DNA of 5,498 nucleotides from Chloroflexota bacterium. GTDB lineage: Bacteria; Chloroflexota; Dehalococcoidia; Dehalococcoidales; RBG-16-60-22. The DNA is taken from the NCBI GenBank assembly GCA_016190585.1, contig JACPQH010000123.1:1-5498 (forward strand). Direction: 5' to 3'. A program made the position numbers and the translations under genes. The notes beneath the pieces were generated by a model that ran no database searches, was not told where the DNA came from, and saw nothing but the letters and a program-made list of their open reading frames with translations. Of this stretch, positions 1 to 5,377 are shown one piece after another. Positions within the stretch are counted from its first letter, which is position 1. Every line of letters begins with the position of its first letter.

Positions 1-17
1 TCGCTCCTCGCAATGAC
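1..17 (-). repeat. End of a dispersed REP-like repeat
   Basis: Read on the minus strand, the first 17 bases are GTCATTGCGAGGAGCGA. I recognise this as the opening of a short non-coding repeat scattered between genes in many bacterial genomes, including GC-rich environmental lineages. It lies just downstream of the 32-496 gene and is cut by the window edge, so its full length and any pairing arm cannot be seen. The assignment rests on memory of the motif, not on a second copy in this window. Confidence 0.45.
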
Positions 18-31
18 GGTTGTATCCCTGG

Positions 32-496
32 TTAAACCGGCGTTACCCGTATCTCGCCCTTCTCGTCAAAGCCGTAGGTGTAGAGCGCCGTCGGGATGGC
101 GTAGCGGTAATCGAGGATGAGGTCAGCCGCGGCGCAGGCCGAGCCTTCCGGGACGTACAGGTGGAAGATAGAGCACTCGTCCATGTCCGGCTTGTACTTG
201 GCCTGGATGCCCTCCTCGTAAGCCAGCTCATCCTCGGTGGCTACCTCGCAGATGACCATCGGCCGGTTGCAGGCCTCGGTGTCCGCGATGACGATGTCCG
301 GGTAGAGGTCGCCCATCCAGCGGTGCTTAACCGGCATCTTGCGCTCCGGGGCGTTGGTGAAGGTCACCCAGGAAGGATGGAAAACGCCGGGGGTGAACTC
401 CTGGCCGGGGAAGGTGAACATCAGCTCGGCTATCTTCTGGACGGCCCTGTCGTGCAGCTCCGGGGTAATCACCTGTTTTTTCTCTTTCACAACCAT
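32..496 (-). CDS. Small protein of unknown function with a possible PD-(D/E)xK-like core
   Basis: This gene encodes a 154-residue soluble protein with no signal peptide or membrane segment. I do not recognise a characterised family. The central part has the pattern YPDIVI (residues 65-70), a short turn, then VICEVATED (81-89), Q98 and a strand FHLYVP (111-116). This alternation resembles the core of PD-(D/E)xK nuclease-like folds, with D67, E84 and Q98 as candidate core residues. The usual catalytic lysine two residues after the glutamate is alanine (A86), so it may be inactive or the resemblance may be false. The ATG is supported by a GAGG about 8 bases upstream, inside the last codons of the amidohydrolase gene. 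That gene ends only 4 bases before this start, so co-transcription and probably translational coupling are expected. Nuclease-like fold: weak inference. Real gene: well supported. Confidence 0.72.
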   Translation of the reverse strand: MVVKEKKQVITPELHDRAVQKIAELMFTFPGQEFTPGVFHPSWVTFTNAPERKMPVKHRWMGDLYPDIVIADTEACNRPMVICEVATEDELAYEEGIQAKYKPDMDECSIFHLYVPEGSACAAADLILDYRYAIPTALYTYGFDEKGEIRVTPV

Positions 497-500
497 CTGC

Positions 501-1442
501 TTAACCTCGCTTGGAATTTGTCAGCCGGCGAGCGTTCTCGCCGAGGATCATGCGCTTCTCTTCGGCGCTCAGTTTGGAGCGCCGCAGCCCCTGCAGGTTG
601 AAGGTGGCGCAGTGCGTATGCCAGTCCGAGGCCCAGACGAGCCGCTCGGCGCCGAACCGGCGAATCATGTCCTCCTCGACGCCCGAGTAGCCCAGCTCCA
701 GGTTCTGGGAAAGGTCGAAGTAGACGTTGGGGTATTTCTTGCAGAGCTCGAGCCGCTCATCCTGCTCGCGGTTGCCGTAGCCGAACGCCCAGTGGAAGCC
801 GAGGTGCGCCAGCACCAGCTTGAGCTTGGGGAAGGCCGCCAGGGGCTCCGCCCAGTACCGCGGGCTGGCGTAGTCCGTGCCCACCACGGCGAACAGGGTG
901 TTGGACGCGCCCGAGTGCGAGAGTATCACCAGGTCGAGGTCGATGAGCTTCTGGTAGAGCGGCCACATCCGCTTGTCATTGGGGTAGAACTCGCCCCAGG
1001 TGGCGATGAGCTTGATGCCCCGGGCGCCCTTCCGGTACTTGTCTTCCATCTCCCGGACCATCCACTCGGCGCCGAGGAAGGGGTCCATGCCGATGAGGGG
1101 CACCACCCGTCCCGGGGCGAGGGCGGCCGTAGAGCAGAGCCAGTCATTGGCGCGCGCCAGCCTGGCGCCGACCTCCTCCCGGACGGCGGCCCGGGCCTCG
1201 GCCAGCTTCTCGCCGGTCAGGTCTTTGGGTATCCGGGCTTCGCCGGCCTGAATCAGGCCCTGGGTCGGCCAGGCGTTGATGACCCAGCTCTGGTCGACGC
1301 CGGTCTCGTCCATGTACCTGGTGAGCTGCTCTAGCGTGCCGCCGCGGTCCATCCGGTCATAGATAGCCCGGCCGTTCCAGCCCTGCTTCTCATTGCGGTA
1401 CAGGTGGCAATGACAATCTACGGTGAAGAACTCTTTTGACAT
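501..1442 (-). CDS. Amidohydrolase-2 family metal-dependent hydrolase
   Basis: The 313-residue protein is a full-length TIM-barrel hydrolase of the Amidohydro_2 type, the group that includes 2-pyrone-4,6-dicarboxylate hydrolase and ACMSD-like decarboxylases. The metal site can be read in order: the HxH motif H11-C-H13 at the end of strand 1, K144 in GIKL, H176 in LSHSG, H213 in LAHLG and D273 in WASDWH. The terminal GENARRL (301-307) is the usual family ending. It should be cytoplasmic, since no signal peptide is seen. The ATG has a GAGGT ribosome binding site about 7 bases upstream. It is the first gene of a two-gene operon with the small protein at 32-496 and is transcribed away from the phosphotriesterase-like gene. 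The substrate is not predictable: the family contains C-C lyases and decarboxylases as well as lactone and amide hydrolases. Confidence 0.9.
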   Translation of the reverse strand: MSKEFFTVDCHCHLYRNEKQGWNGRAIYDRMDRGGTLEQLTRYMDETGVDQSWVINAWPTQGLIQAGEARIPKDLTGEKLAEARAAVREEVGARLARANDWLCSTAALAPGRVVPLIGMDPFLGAEWMVREMEDKYRKGARGIKLIATWGEFYPNDKRMWPLYQKLIDLDLVILSHSGASNTLFAVVGTDYASPRYWAEPLAAFPKLKLVLAHLGFHWAFGYGNREQDERLELCKKYPNVYFDLSQNLELGYSGVEEDMIRRFGAERLVWASDWHTHCATFNLQGLRRSKLSAEEKRMILGENARRLTNSKRG

Positions 1443-1479
1443 TACACTGACCTCGCTTTGAGCTAAGTTTAGCTTGATT

Positions 1480-1509
1480 AGTATATAATTATATTCCGGC
1501 GGAATTCAA
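1480..1509 (-). promoter_or_regulatory. Promoter candidate for the amidohydrolase operon
   Basis: Reading the minus strand, TTGAAT (1509-1504) and TATACT (1485-1480) are separated by 18 bases, each close to the sigma-70 consensus. This would start the mRNA near 1473 and give a leader of about 30 bases containing the GAGGT site. A perfect TATAAT (1493-1488) also sits here within the 12-base palindrome at 1483-1494, but it has no matching -35 at the right distance. The local AT-rich stretch stands out from the GC-rich surroundings. Confidence 0.5.
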
Positions 1510-1514
1510 GCCGG
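1496..1514. promoter_or_regulatory. GC dyad overlapping the amidohydrolase -35 box
   Basis: The arms CCGGC (1496-1500) and GCCGG (1510-1514) form a perfect inverted repeat around a 9-base centre that contains GAATTC. The dyad covers the candidate -35 box of the minus-strand promoter, where a repressor would commonly bind. Five-base GC arms can arise by chance in this composition, so this is only a candidate operator. Confidence 0.25.
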
Positions 1515-1545
1515 TGTCCCTGTTCCAGCCTCCAGCGCCCCGCGG

Positions 1546-1574
1546 TTGACAAAACCCTCGCCTGATATTACGCT
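1546..1574 (+). promoter_or_regulatory. Promoter candidate for the phosphotriesterase-like gene
   Basis: A perfect TTGACA at 1546-1551 is followed after exactly 17 bases by TACGCT at 1569-1574. The -10 keeps the first two and the last consensus bases only, so the promoter may be weak or need an activator. Transcription would start near 1581, about 36 bases before the GTG start codon, and the leader contains GAGGTGA at 1606-1612. Confidence 0.5.
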
Positions 1575-1616
1575 AGTGCCAAGCATGTAAAGAATCTATA
1601 TTGGTGAGGTGAACGC

Positions 1617-2702
1617 GTGGCGAACTCGGCGATAACAGGCAAGGCGCAGACGGTGCTCGGCCCGGTTGATCCGCAGGACCTGGGGGTTGTCCTGCCGCAC
1701 GAGCACCTGCTGTTCGATTTCTCGGTCACCTTCTCCGAGCCCGACGCCGCTTCGGAGAAGCTCCTGGCCTACCAGCCCATCACCTTGGAGAATGTCGGCT
1801 GGCTGCGCATGAACCACGACAAGCACCGGGACAATGTCCGGCTGCTCGACGAAGACGTGGCCGTCAGCGAGCTGGCGGGTTACCAGCGGGAAGGCGGGCG
1901 CACCGTTATCGAGGTCACGCCCCGGGACCAGGGGCGCGATCCGGCGGGCCTGCAGCGCATCGCCCGGGCAACGGGACTGAATATCGTCATGGGGACGTCC
2001 TACTACGTGGCGCGGGCCCACCCCAGGGAGCTGGAAGACTGGACGGAACGGCAGATAGCCGACCAGTTCATCGCCGATGTCACCGTCGGGGCGGAGGGGG
2101 GCGCGCGCGCCGGCCTCATCGGCGAGATAGGCTGCTCCTGGCCGCTGGCCAAGAGGGAAATAAAGGTACTGCGCGCCGGGGCCGTCGCCCAGCGGGCGAC
2201 CGGGGCGCCGCTCATGGTGCACCCCGGTCCCGACGAGAGCGCCCCGGCGGAGATCGTCCAGGTGCTCCGCGACGCCGGCGCCGACCTGACGCGCACCATC
2301 ATGTGCCATATGCCGCGCACCCTCTTCCGGCGCGAGAGCCGCCTCAAGCTGGCCGAGACCGGCTGCTACCTGGAGTGGGACGCCTTCGGGCGGGGCTCCT
2401 ACTACTACGCCTGGGGGACCTTTACCAAGCTGTACAACCGGGCGCCGATCGTCCTGGCCGACGACCCCCGGCAGTTCGACGACATCCAGGACTTGATCGC
2501 CGCCGGCTACCTGAAGCAGATACTCCTGTCGCATGACGTTTGCTTCAAGATGCAGATGGCCCGCTACGGCGGCTACGGCTACGGTTACCTGCTGCGTTAC
2601 GGCGTGCCCCTGATGCGCATCAAGGGCATGACCGACGCGCAGATAAACACCATCATGGTGGAAAACCCGGCGCGGCTGCTGCGCTTCGTCCCGCCGGGCT
2701 AG
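1617..2702 (+). CDS. Phosphotriesterase/PHP-family metal-dependent hydrolase
   Basis: The 361-residue protein belongs to the phosphotriesterase-like branch of the amidohydrolase superfamily, a cytoplasmic binuclear-metal TIM barrel. Visible metal ligands, in order, are H28 and H30 in LPHEHLLFD, E170 in GLIGEIG, H202 in MVHPG, H231 in MCHMPRT and D307 in LLSHDVCFK. At the bridging position it has glutamate, as in E. coli Php, and not the carboxylated lysine of the classic paraoxon hydrolases. Natural substrates of such proteins include lactones, esters and amides, so organophosphate hydrolysis should not be assumed. Translation starts at GTG, with GAGG 7 bases upstream. Length is close to the family's usual 300-360 residues. 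A Tyr/Gly-rich segment (residues 317-324) follows the last metal ligand, in a region where family members differ in substrate-binding loops. It is divergent from the amidohydrolase operon. Confidence 0.9.
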   Translation: MANSAITGKAQTVLGPVDPQDLGVVLPHEHLLFDFSVTFSEPDAASEKLLAYQPITLENVGWLRMNHDKHRDNVRLLDEDVAVSELAGYQREGGRTVIEVTPRDQGRDPAGLQRIARATGLNIVMGTSYYVARAHPRELEDWTERQIADQFIADVTVGAEGGARAGLIGEIGCSWPLAKREIKVLRAGAVAQRATGAPLMVHPGPDESAPAEIVQVLRDAGADLTRTIMCHMPRTLFRRESRLKLAETGCYLEWDAFGRGSYYYAWGTFTKLYNRAPIVLADDPRQFDDIQDLIAAGYLKQILLSHDVCFKMQMARYGGYGYGYLLRYGVPLMRIKGMTDAQINTIMVENPARLLRFVPPG

Positions 2703-2772
2703 CGCGGGAACCGGAAGTCCGATTAAATCGCCCGCGGCCGCCCTGAGAATGTCACCCGGGCGCGGCGGAGAC

Positions 2773-3555
2773 CTAGTCCAGCGTGCTGGTCAGTCCCCCG
2801 TCAACTACCAGCGTTTGGCCGGTGACGTAGGCCGAGGCTTCCGCCGCCAGGAAGATGACGGCCCCGACGATGTCTTCGGGCTTGCCCAGGCGCCGCAGGG
2901 GGCTGGCTTTCTCGTGCGCGCCGAGCCGGGCGGCGGTCCCGGCATCGGTCTTCATGAAGTGAGCGACGCCCTCGGTGACGATATGCCCCGGGGCGACGGC
3001 GTTCACCCTGATGCCGTGAGGTCCCAGGTCGGCAGCCAGCGTCTGGGTCAAAGAAGTGACCCCGGCCTTGGCCGCGCCGTAGGCGATGCTCACGGTGTTG
3101 GCACGCAGGCCGGAAACGGAAGCCAGGTTGACGATGCTGCCGCCGCCCTGCTTGATCATTATCCTGGCGGCTTCCTGGCTGCACAGGAAGGCGCTGGTCA
3201 GGTTTTCCCGGAGGATGGCGTTCCAGGCGTTCTCGCTGACCTCGAGCGACTTCGTCAGGAAGCTGCCGCCGGCGTTGTTCACCAATATATCCACCCGGCC
3301 GAACTCCTGCATGGTCTTGGTGAAGAGGTTGCCGATCTGCTCGCTCAGGCGCACGTCCGTGGGTACGGCCAGGCTCTTCCGGCCCAGGGCGCGCACCTCG
3401 CCGGCGGTACCCTGGATATCGGCCTCCGTCCGGGCCGCCGCCACGATATCCGCGCCGGCCTCCGCCATCCCCCGGGCGAGCGACCGGCCGATGCCCTTGC
3501 CGGCCCCGGTGATGATGACTACCTTCCCCGTCAGGTCGAACAGCTTCGAGCTCAC
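2773..3555 (-). CDS. Short-chain dehydrogenase/reductase (classical SDR)
   Basis: This 260-residue protein is a complete classical SDR, an NAD(P)-dependent oxidoreductase acting on an alcohol or ketone. The cofactor loop TGAGKGIG lies at 16-23, D67 in TDV contacts adenine, and NNAG is at 93-96. The catalytic tetrad is N118, S146, Y159 and K163, with the usual YxxxK spacing. The segment after strand 2 (AAART, 39-43) lacks the acidic residue typical of NAD-specific members, so NADP(H) preference is inferred. PG (189-190) and the final GQTLVVDGG are family hallmarks. The start is GTG, fixed by a strong GGAGG (3565-3561, minus strand) 5 bases upstream; an ATG two bases upstream runs straight into a stop. 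It converges on the phosphotriesterase-like gene, with 70 bases between stops. FabG-like or steroid-dehydrogenase-like roles are both possible, and the substrate is unknown. Confidence 0.93.
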   Translation of the reverse strand: MSSKLFDLTGKVVIITGAGKGIGRSLARGMAEAGADIVAAARTEADIQGTAGEVRALGRKSLAVPTDVRLSEQIGNLFTKTMQEFGRVDILVNNAGGSFLTKSLEVSENAWNAILRENLTSAFLCSQEAARIMIKQGGGSIVNLASVSGLRANTVSIAYGAAKAGVTSLTQTLAADLGPHGIRVNAVAPGHIVTEGVAHFMKTDAGTAARLGAHEKASPLRRLGKPEDIVGAVIFLAAEASAYVTGQTLVVDGGLTSTLD

Positions 3556-3605
3556 ATTACCCTCCTCATCGAAATTAATTTCTTGAGCTCCCGGTACTTT
3601 CGCTT

Positions 3606-3632
3606 ATTGTAGCACAACTCGCCGGGTGTCAG
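3606..3632 (-). promoter_or_regulatory. Extended -10 promoter candidate for the SDR gene
   Basis: On the minus strand, TACAAT (3611-3606) is preceded by TGC, giving the extended -10 form TGnTAnAAT. A CTGACA (3632-3627) lies 15 bases further upstream, a short but usable spacing when an extended -10 is present. Transcription would begin near 3599 and give a leader of about 44 bases with the strong GGAGG site. Confidence 0.5.
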
Positions 3633-3653
3633 GACCGGACTCCAGGGTCAGGC

Positions 3654-3679
3654 GGATGCTTCGCAGCGCTCAGCGTGAC
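3654..3679 (-). repeat. REP-like dispersed repeat remnant
   Basis: On the minus strand this reads like the common dispersed motif GTCAYGCTGAGCG followed by GCGAAGCATC, with slight divergence. On the plus strand the ends ATGCT (3656-3660) and AGCGT (3672-3676) can pair with one G-T wobble, consistent with a hairpin-forming REP element. It sits between the SDR promoter and the radC leader. An open reading frame can be drawn upstream through this repeat in the radC frame, which is one reason to reject a radC start that early. Confidence 0.4.
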
Positions 3680-3766
3680 GTTGTTCGGGCAGCCTCTGGG
3701 GATGGGTTTGTTAGAACGGCGCAATACGCCTGTTTTCGTCGCCACGGAAGATGGTTTTGGGCCAGC

Positions 3767-3800
3767 CACTGTCCCTGCTGGAAACCCGGCGCGGACAGTG
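3767..3800 (+). promoter_or_regulatory. Strong hairpin just upstream of radC
   Basis: CACTGTCC (3767-3774) pairs perfectly with GGACAGTG (3793-3800). Inside it, after a 2x2 internal loop, GCTGG (3777-3781) pairs with CCGGC (3786-3790), with one G-T pair, around an AAAC tetraloop. The structure ends 27 bases before the radC ATG. No T-run follows it on either strand, so a simple intrinsic terminator is unlikely. As DNA it would cover the spacer and -35 region of the -10-like TAGAAT at 3802-3807, which would suit an operator. Confidence 0.5.
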
Positions 3801-3801
3801 T

Positions 3802-3807
3802 TAGAAT
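3802..3807 (+). promoter_or_regulatory. Possible -10 element for radC
   Basis: TAGAAT matches the -10 consensus at five of six positions and would start transcription near 3814, about 14 bases before the ATG. No good -35 box exists at the expected distance, because that position lies inside the hairpin. The promoter may therefore need an activator, or may lie elsewhere. Confidence 0.3.
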
Positions 3808-3827
3808 GGGGCAAAAATCGGGGAAGG

Positions 3828-4640
3828 ATGCCGTCGGAAGAAACCCACAGGGGACACCGTCGCCGGTTGAGGGAGCGTTTCCTGAAGTCAGGGCTGGCCG
3901 GCTTTCACGATTACGAGATCGTGGAGCTGCTGCTGAGTCTTGGCATGCCGCGGCGGGACTGCAAGCCCCTGGCGAAAGAAGCTATCGAGCGCTTCAAGAC
4001 GCTGCGCGGCGTCCTGGAGGCGCCCATCGGGGAGCTGGCGGAGATAAACGGAATCGGGCCGCACAGCGCCTTCGGCATCAAGCTCGTCCAGGAGGTCGCC
4101 CGGGAGTTCCTCAAAGCCCGCATCCTGGACCGGCCTTTCTACAAGTCCTCCCAGGAGGTCTTCGACTACCTCTACCACTCGATGCGCGACCTCGATAAAG
4201 AGCTCTTCAAGGTCATCTACCTTAACGGCCAGAACCAGATACTGGAGAGCCTGGACCTGTTCGAGGGGACGGTGAACAGCAGTTCGGTGTCACTCCGCGA
4301 GGTGATGGAGGGCGCGCTCAAGTTCAAAGCGGTATCGGTAATTTTCGTCCACAACCACCCCTCGGGCAACCCCGCGCCGAGCGACAGCGACCGGGAAGTG
4401 ACCCGCGGCCTGGTGCAGGCGGGGAAAATCCTGGGGGTCAGGGTGCTTGACCACATCATCATCGGGGACAACCGCTACTTCAGCTTCGCCGGGGACGGCC
4501 TTGTCGAAGAGTACGAGCTCGACTACGTGAGCTACCGGCTAAGGGGGGCCTCGGAGGCCCGGCGCCGGCTGTATAAAGCGCGGGCGACGCCCGATTTCAG
4601 TCCCGGAGCAGCTTATCCAGACCCTGAACGACCTCGCTAA
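3828..4640 (+). CDS. radC: RadC-family JAB/MPN-domain protein
   Basis: Starting at the ATG at 3828, the protein has 270 residues. Residues 7-20 (HRGHRRRLRERFLK) are the usual RadC opening. A helix-hairpin-helix follows, with INGIGPHSA at 73-81, and then the JAB1/MPN metalloprotease-like domain. Its metal-site residues are E158 in LREVMEG, H175 and H177 in VHNHPSG, S185 and D188. LDHIIIGD (208-215) is the family's closing strand. RadC-type proteins are widespread and often lie on mobile DNA, but their biochemical role is unsettled; the historical DNA-repair link was not upheld. The reading frame stays open 51 codons upstream to 3675, but that stretch crosses the hairpin and repeat and lacks family similarity. 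GGGGAAGG abuts the ATG, so ribosome binding looks weak, and a GTG at 3798 is a less likely start. The roughly 45 residues after the domain are an Arg-rich tail, and the last 44 bases overlap the convergent HAD gene. Confidence 0.9.
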   Translation: MPSEETHRGHRRRLRERFLKSGLAGFHDYEIVELLLSLGMPRRDCKPLAKEAIERFKTLRGVLEAPIGELAEINGIGPHSAFGIKLVQEVAREFLKARILDRPFYKSSQEVFDYLYHSMRDLDKELFKVIYLNGQNQILESLDLFEGTVNSSSVSLREVMEGALKFKAVSVIFVHNHPSGNPAPSDSDREVTRGLVQAGKILGVRVLDHIIIGDNRYFSFAGDGLVEEYELDYVSYRLRGASEARRRLYKARATPDFSPGAAYPDPERPR

Positions 4641-5256
4641 AGTCCTGGAAGGGCGTGCAGTCAATACCGGCCGCCCGGCACCCCTTCAGCAGGTCATCGA
4701 TGGCGAATATTTGCTGGGCGTGCTTGGCCGGGTGGATGTCCGATAGCCCGTTGCCGATATAGACTACCCGGTAGCCGTCCTCGAGGAAAAGCCGCGTGTA
4801 GGCCTCTTTGAAGCTGTCATCCATGTGGTTGCCGTCCGGACCGACGTACCTGACCTTCATGCCCTGGGGACTGAACCGGTTCTCCGCGGCGAACACATCG
4901 AGCCCGTCGAGACCGATGCCGCGCAGCACCGCCCGGATGTAAAAGTCCAGGCCGTTGCTGACGATGACGAACTTCACGCCGTTATCGGCGCAGTACCTGA
5001 CCAGCTCCGGGAAACCCTGCCGTACCCGGAAACTGGCGCGGCAGGTCAGAAAATCGAGCAGGCTCTCCCGGCTGGCCTTTACCAGGCCGAAGGCGCGGGC
5101 GTTGAAACCGCCGACGCTTATCCTGCCGTCCCGGTAGTCCTGGAGCGTCTGCCGCCAGTCGCCCTCGGCGAAGGCGTCAAGCAGGATGAAGCTGATATCC
5201 TCAACGGTTACCGTGCCGTCGAAGTCGCATTGAACAATCGTTTTAACCGTGGTCAC
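4597..5256 (-). CDS. HAD-superfamily phosphatase, MtnX/phosphoserine phosphatase-like
   Basis: The 219-residue protein is a complete subfamily-I HAD phosphatase acting through a phospho-aspartate intermediate. Motif I is DFDGT (11-15), with nucleophile D11 and acid/base D13. Motif II is IVSNG with S100, K150 is the candidate motif III lysine, and motif IV is GNGLSD (168-173) with D173. The helical cap lies between motifs I and II. It resembles the MtnX group (2-hydroxy-3-keto-5-methylthiopentenyl-1-phosphate phosphatase of methionine salvage), but no other salvage gene is in view, so I leave the substrate open. The first Asp of the common GDGxSD motif is Asn here (N169), which still occurs in the superfamily. 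The start is GTG with no convincing ribosome binding site, and the promoter appears to place the mRNA start at or next to it. It converges on radC, with 44 bases of antisense overlap. Confidence 0.87.
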   Translation of the reverse strand: MTTVKTIVQCDFDGTVTVEDISFILLDAFAEGDWRQTLQDYRDGRISVGGFNARAFGLVKASRESLLDFLTCRASFRVRQGFPELVRYCADNGVKFVIVSNGLDFYIRAVLRGIGLDGLDVFAAENRFSPQGMKVRYVGPDGNHMDDSFKEAYTRLFLEDGYRVVYIGNGLSDIHPAKHAQQIFAIDDLLKGCRAAGIDCTPFQDFSEVVQGLDKLLRD

Positions 5257-5264
5257 TATCTTTA

Positions 5265-5294
5265 ACTATATAGGAAACCGCCCGCGGCAATCAA
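5265..5294 (-). promoter_or_regulatory. Promoter of the HAD phosphatase gene, probably leaderless
   Basis: On the minus strand, TTGATT (5294-5289) and TATAGT (5270-5265) are separated by 18 bases. Normal spacing from the -10 puts the mRNA start at about 5256-5259, essentially on the GTG start codon at 5256. This agrees with the absence of a purine-rich ribosome binding site between the -10 and the start. Confidence 0.5.
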
Positions 5295-5336
5295 GGTCGC
5301 CTGGTTCTACTCAATCTTGGTTGTGACTCTTTAGCA

Positions 5337-5370
5337 ACCTCACCCCCTTGTATCCCCCGCTCCATTTTTG
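5337..5370. repeat. C-rich sequence resembling a dispersed intergenic repeat
   Basis: This stretch begins ACCTCACCCCC and continues with a CCCCC-containing segment and a T-run. It resembles the start of a CCTCACCCC-type repeat found between genes in many bacteria, usually followed by an inverted GGAGAGGGG arm. That second arm is absent here; the insertion sequence begins 7 bases later. The match is by eye only. Confidence 0.25.
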
Positions 5371-5377
5371 GCAGTCG

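Larger units (their letters stand above)
3709..3814 (+). repeat. Pair of 16-base direct repeats, TGTTAGAAYGGSGCAA
   Basis: The copies are TGTTAGAACGGCGCAA (3709-3724) and TGTTAGAATGGGGCAA (3799-3814). They match at 14 of 16 bases and are 90 bases apart, and the similarity stops at the repeat edges. Both contain a -10-like TAGAA core. They may be duplicated promoter or protein-binding sites in the radC upstream region. Confidence 0.45.

Noticed and set aside
20..601. 193-codon plus-strand frame over the small protein gene
   Set aside because: It spans the junction of two well-supported minus-strand genes and has no ribosome binding site or domain.
339..1334. 331-codon open frame on the plus strand, antisense to the amidohydrolase
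   Set aside because: The opposite strand encodes a protein with all amidohydrolase metal motifs. This frame gives a Gly/Val/Glu-rich product with no recognisable domain, typical of antisense frames in GC-rich DNA.
1596..2534. 312-codon open frame antisense to the phosphotriesterase-like gene
   Set aside because: Low-complexity Gly/Val/Asp-rich translation with no motif, fully covered by a gene whose catalytic residues are all present.
2729..2766. GC-rich inverted repeats between the phosphotriesterase-like gene and the SDR, as a two-way terminator
   Set aside because: The stems are short (5-6 pairs) with loops over 10 bases or bulges, and no T-run follows on either strand. Composition alone can produce them.
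2749..3612. 287-codon open frame antisense to the SDR gene
   Set aside because: It mirrors the codons of a clear SDR with an intact catalytic tetrad and a strong ribosome binding site. The antisense product has no recognisable domain.
3675..3827. 51-codon N-terminal extension of radC
   Set aside because: It runs from the edge of a REP-like remnant through a direct repeat and a strong hairpin, and its translation has no RadC similarity. The family's usual N-terminus begins just after the ATG at 3828.
3626..4198. 190-codon frame overlapping the start of radC
   Set aside because: Out of frame with the RadC domains and Arg/Gly/Ala-rich; a shadow of radC.
5320..5339. GGTTG...CAACC inverted repeat between the HAD gene and the IS element
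   Set aside because: Only five pairs around a 10-base loop and no T-run; not distinguishable from chance.
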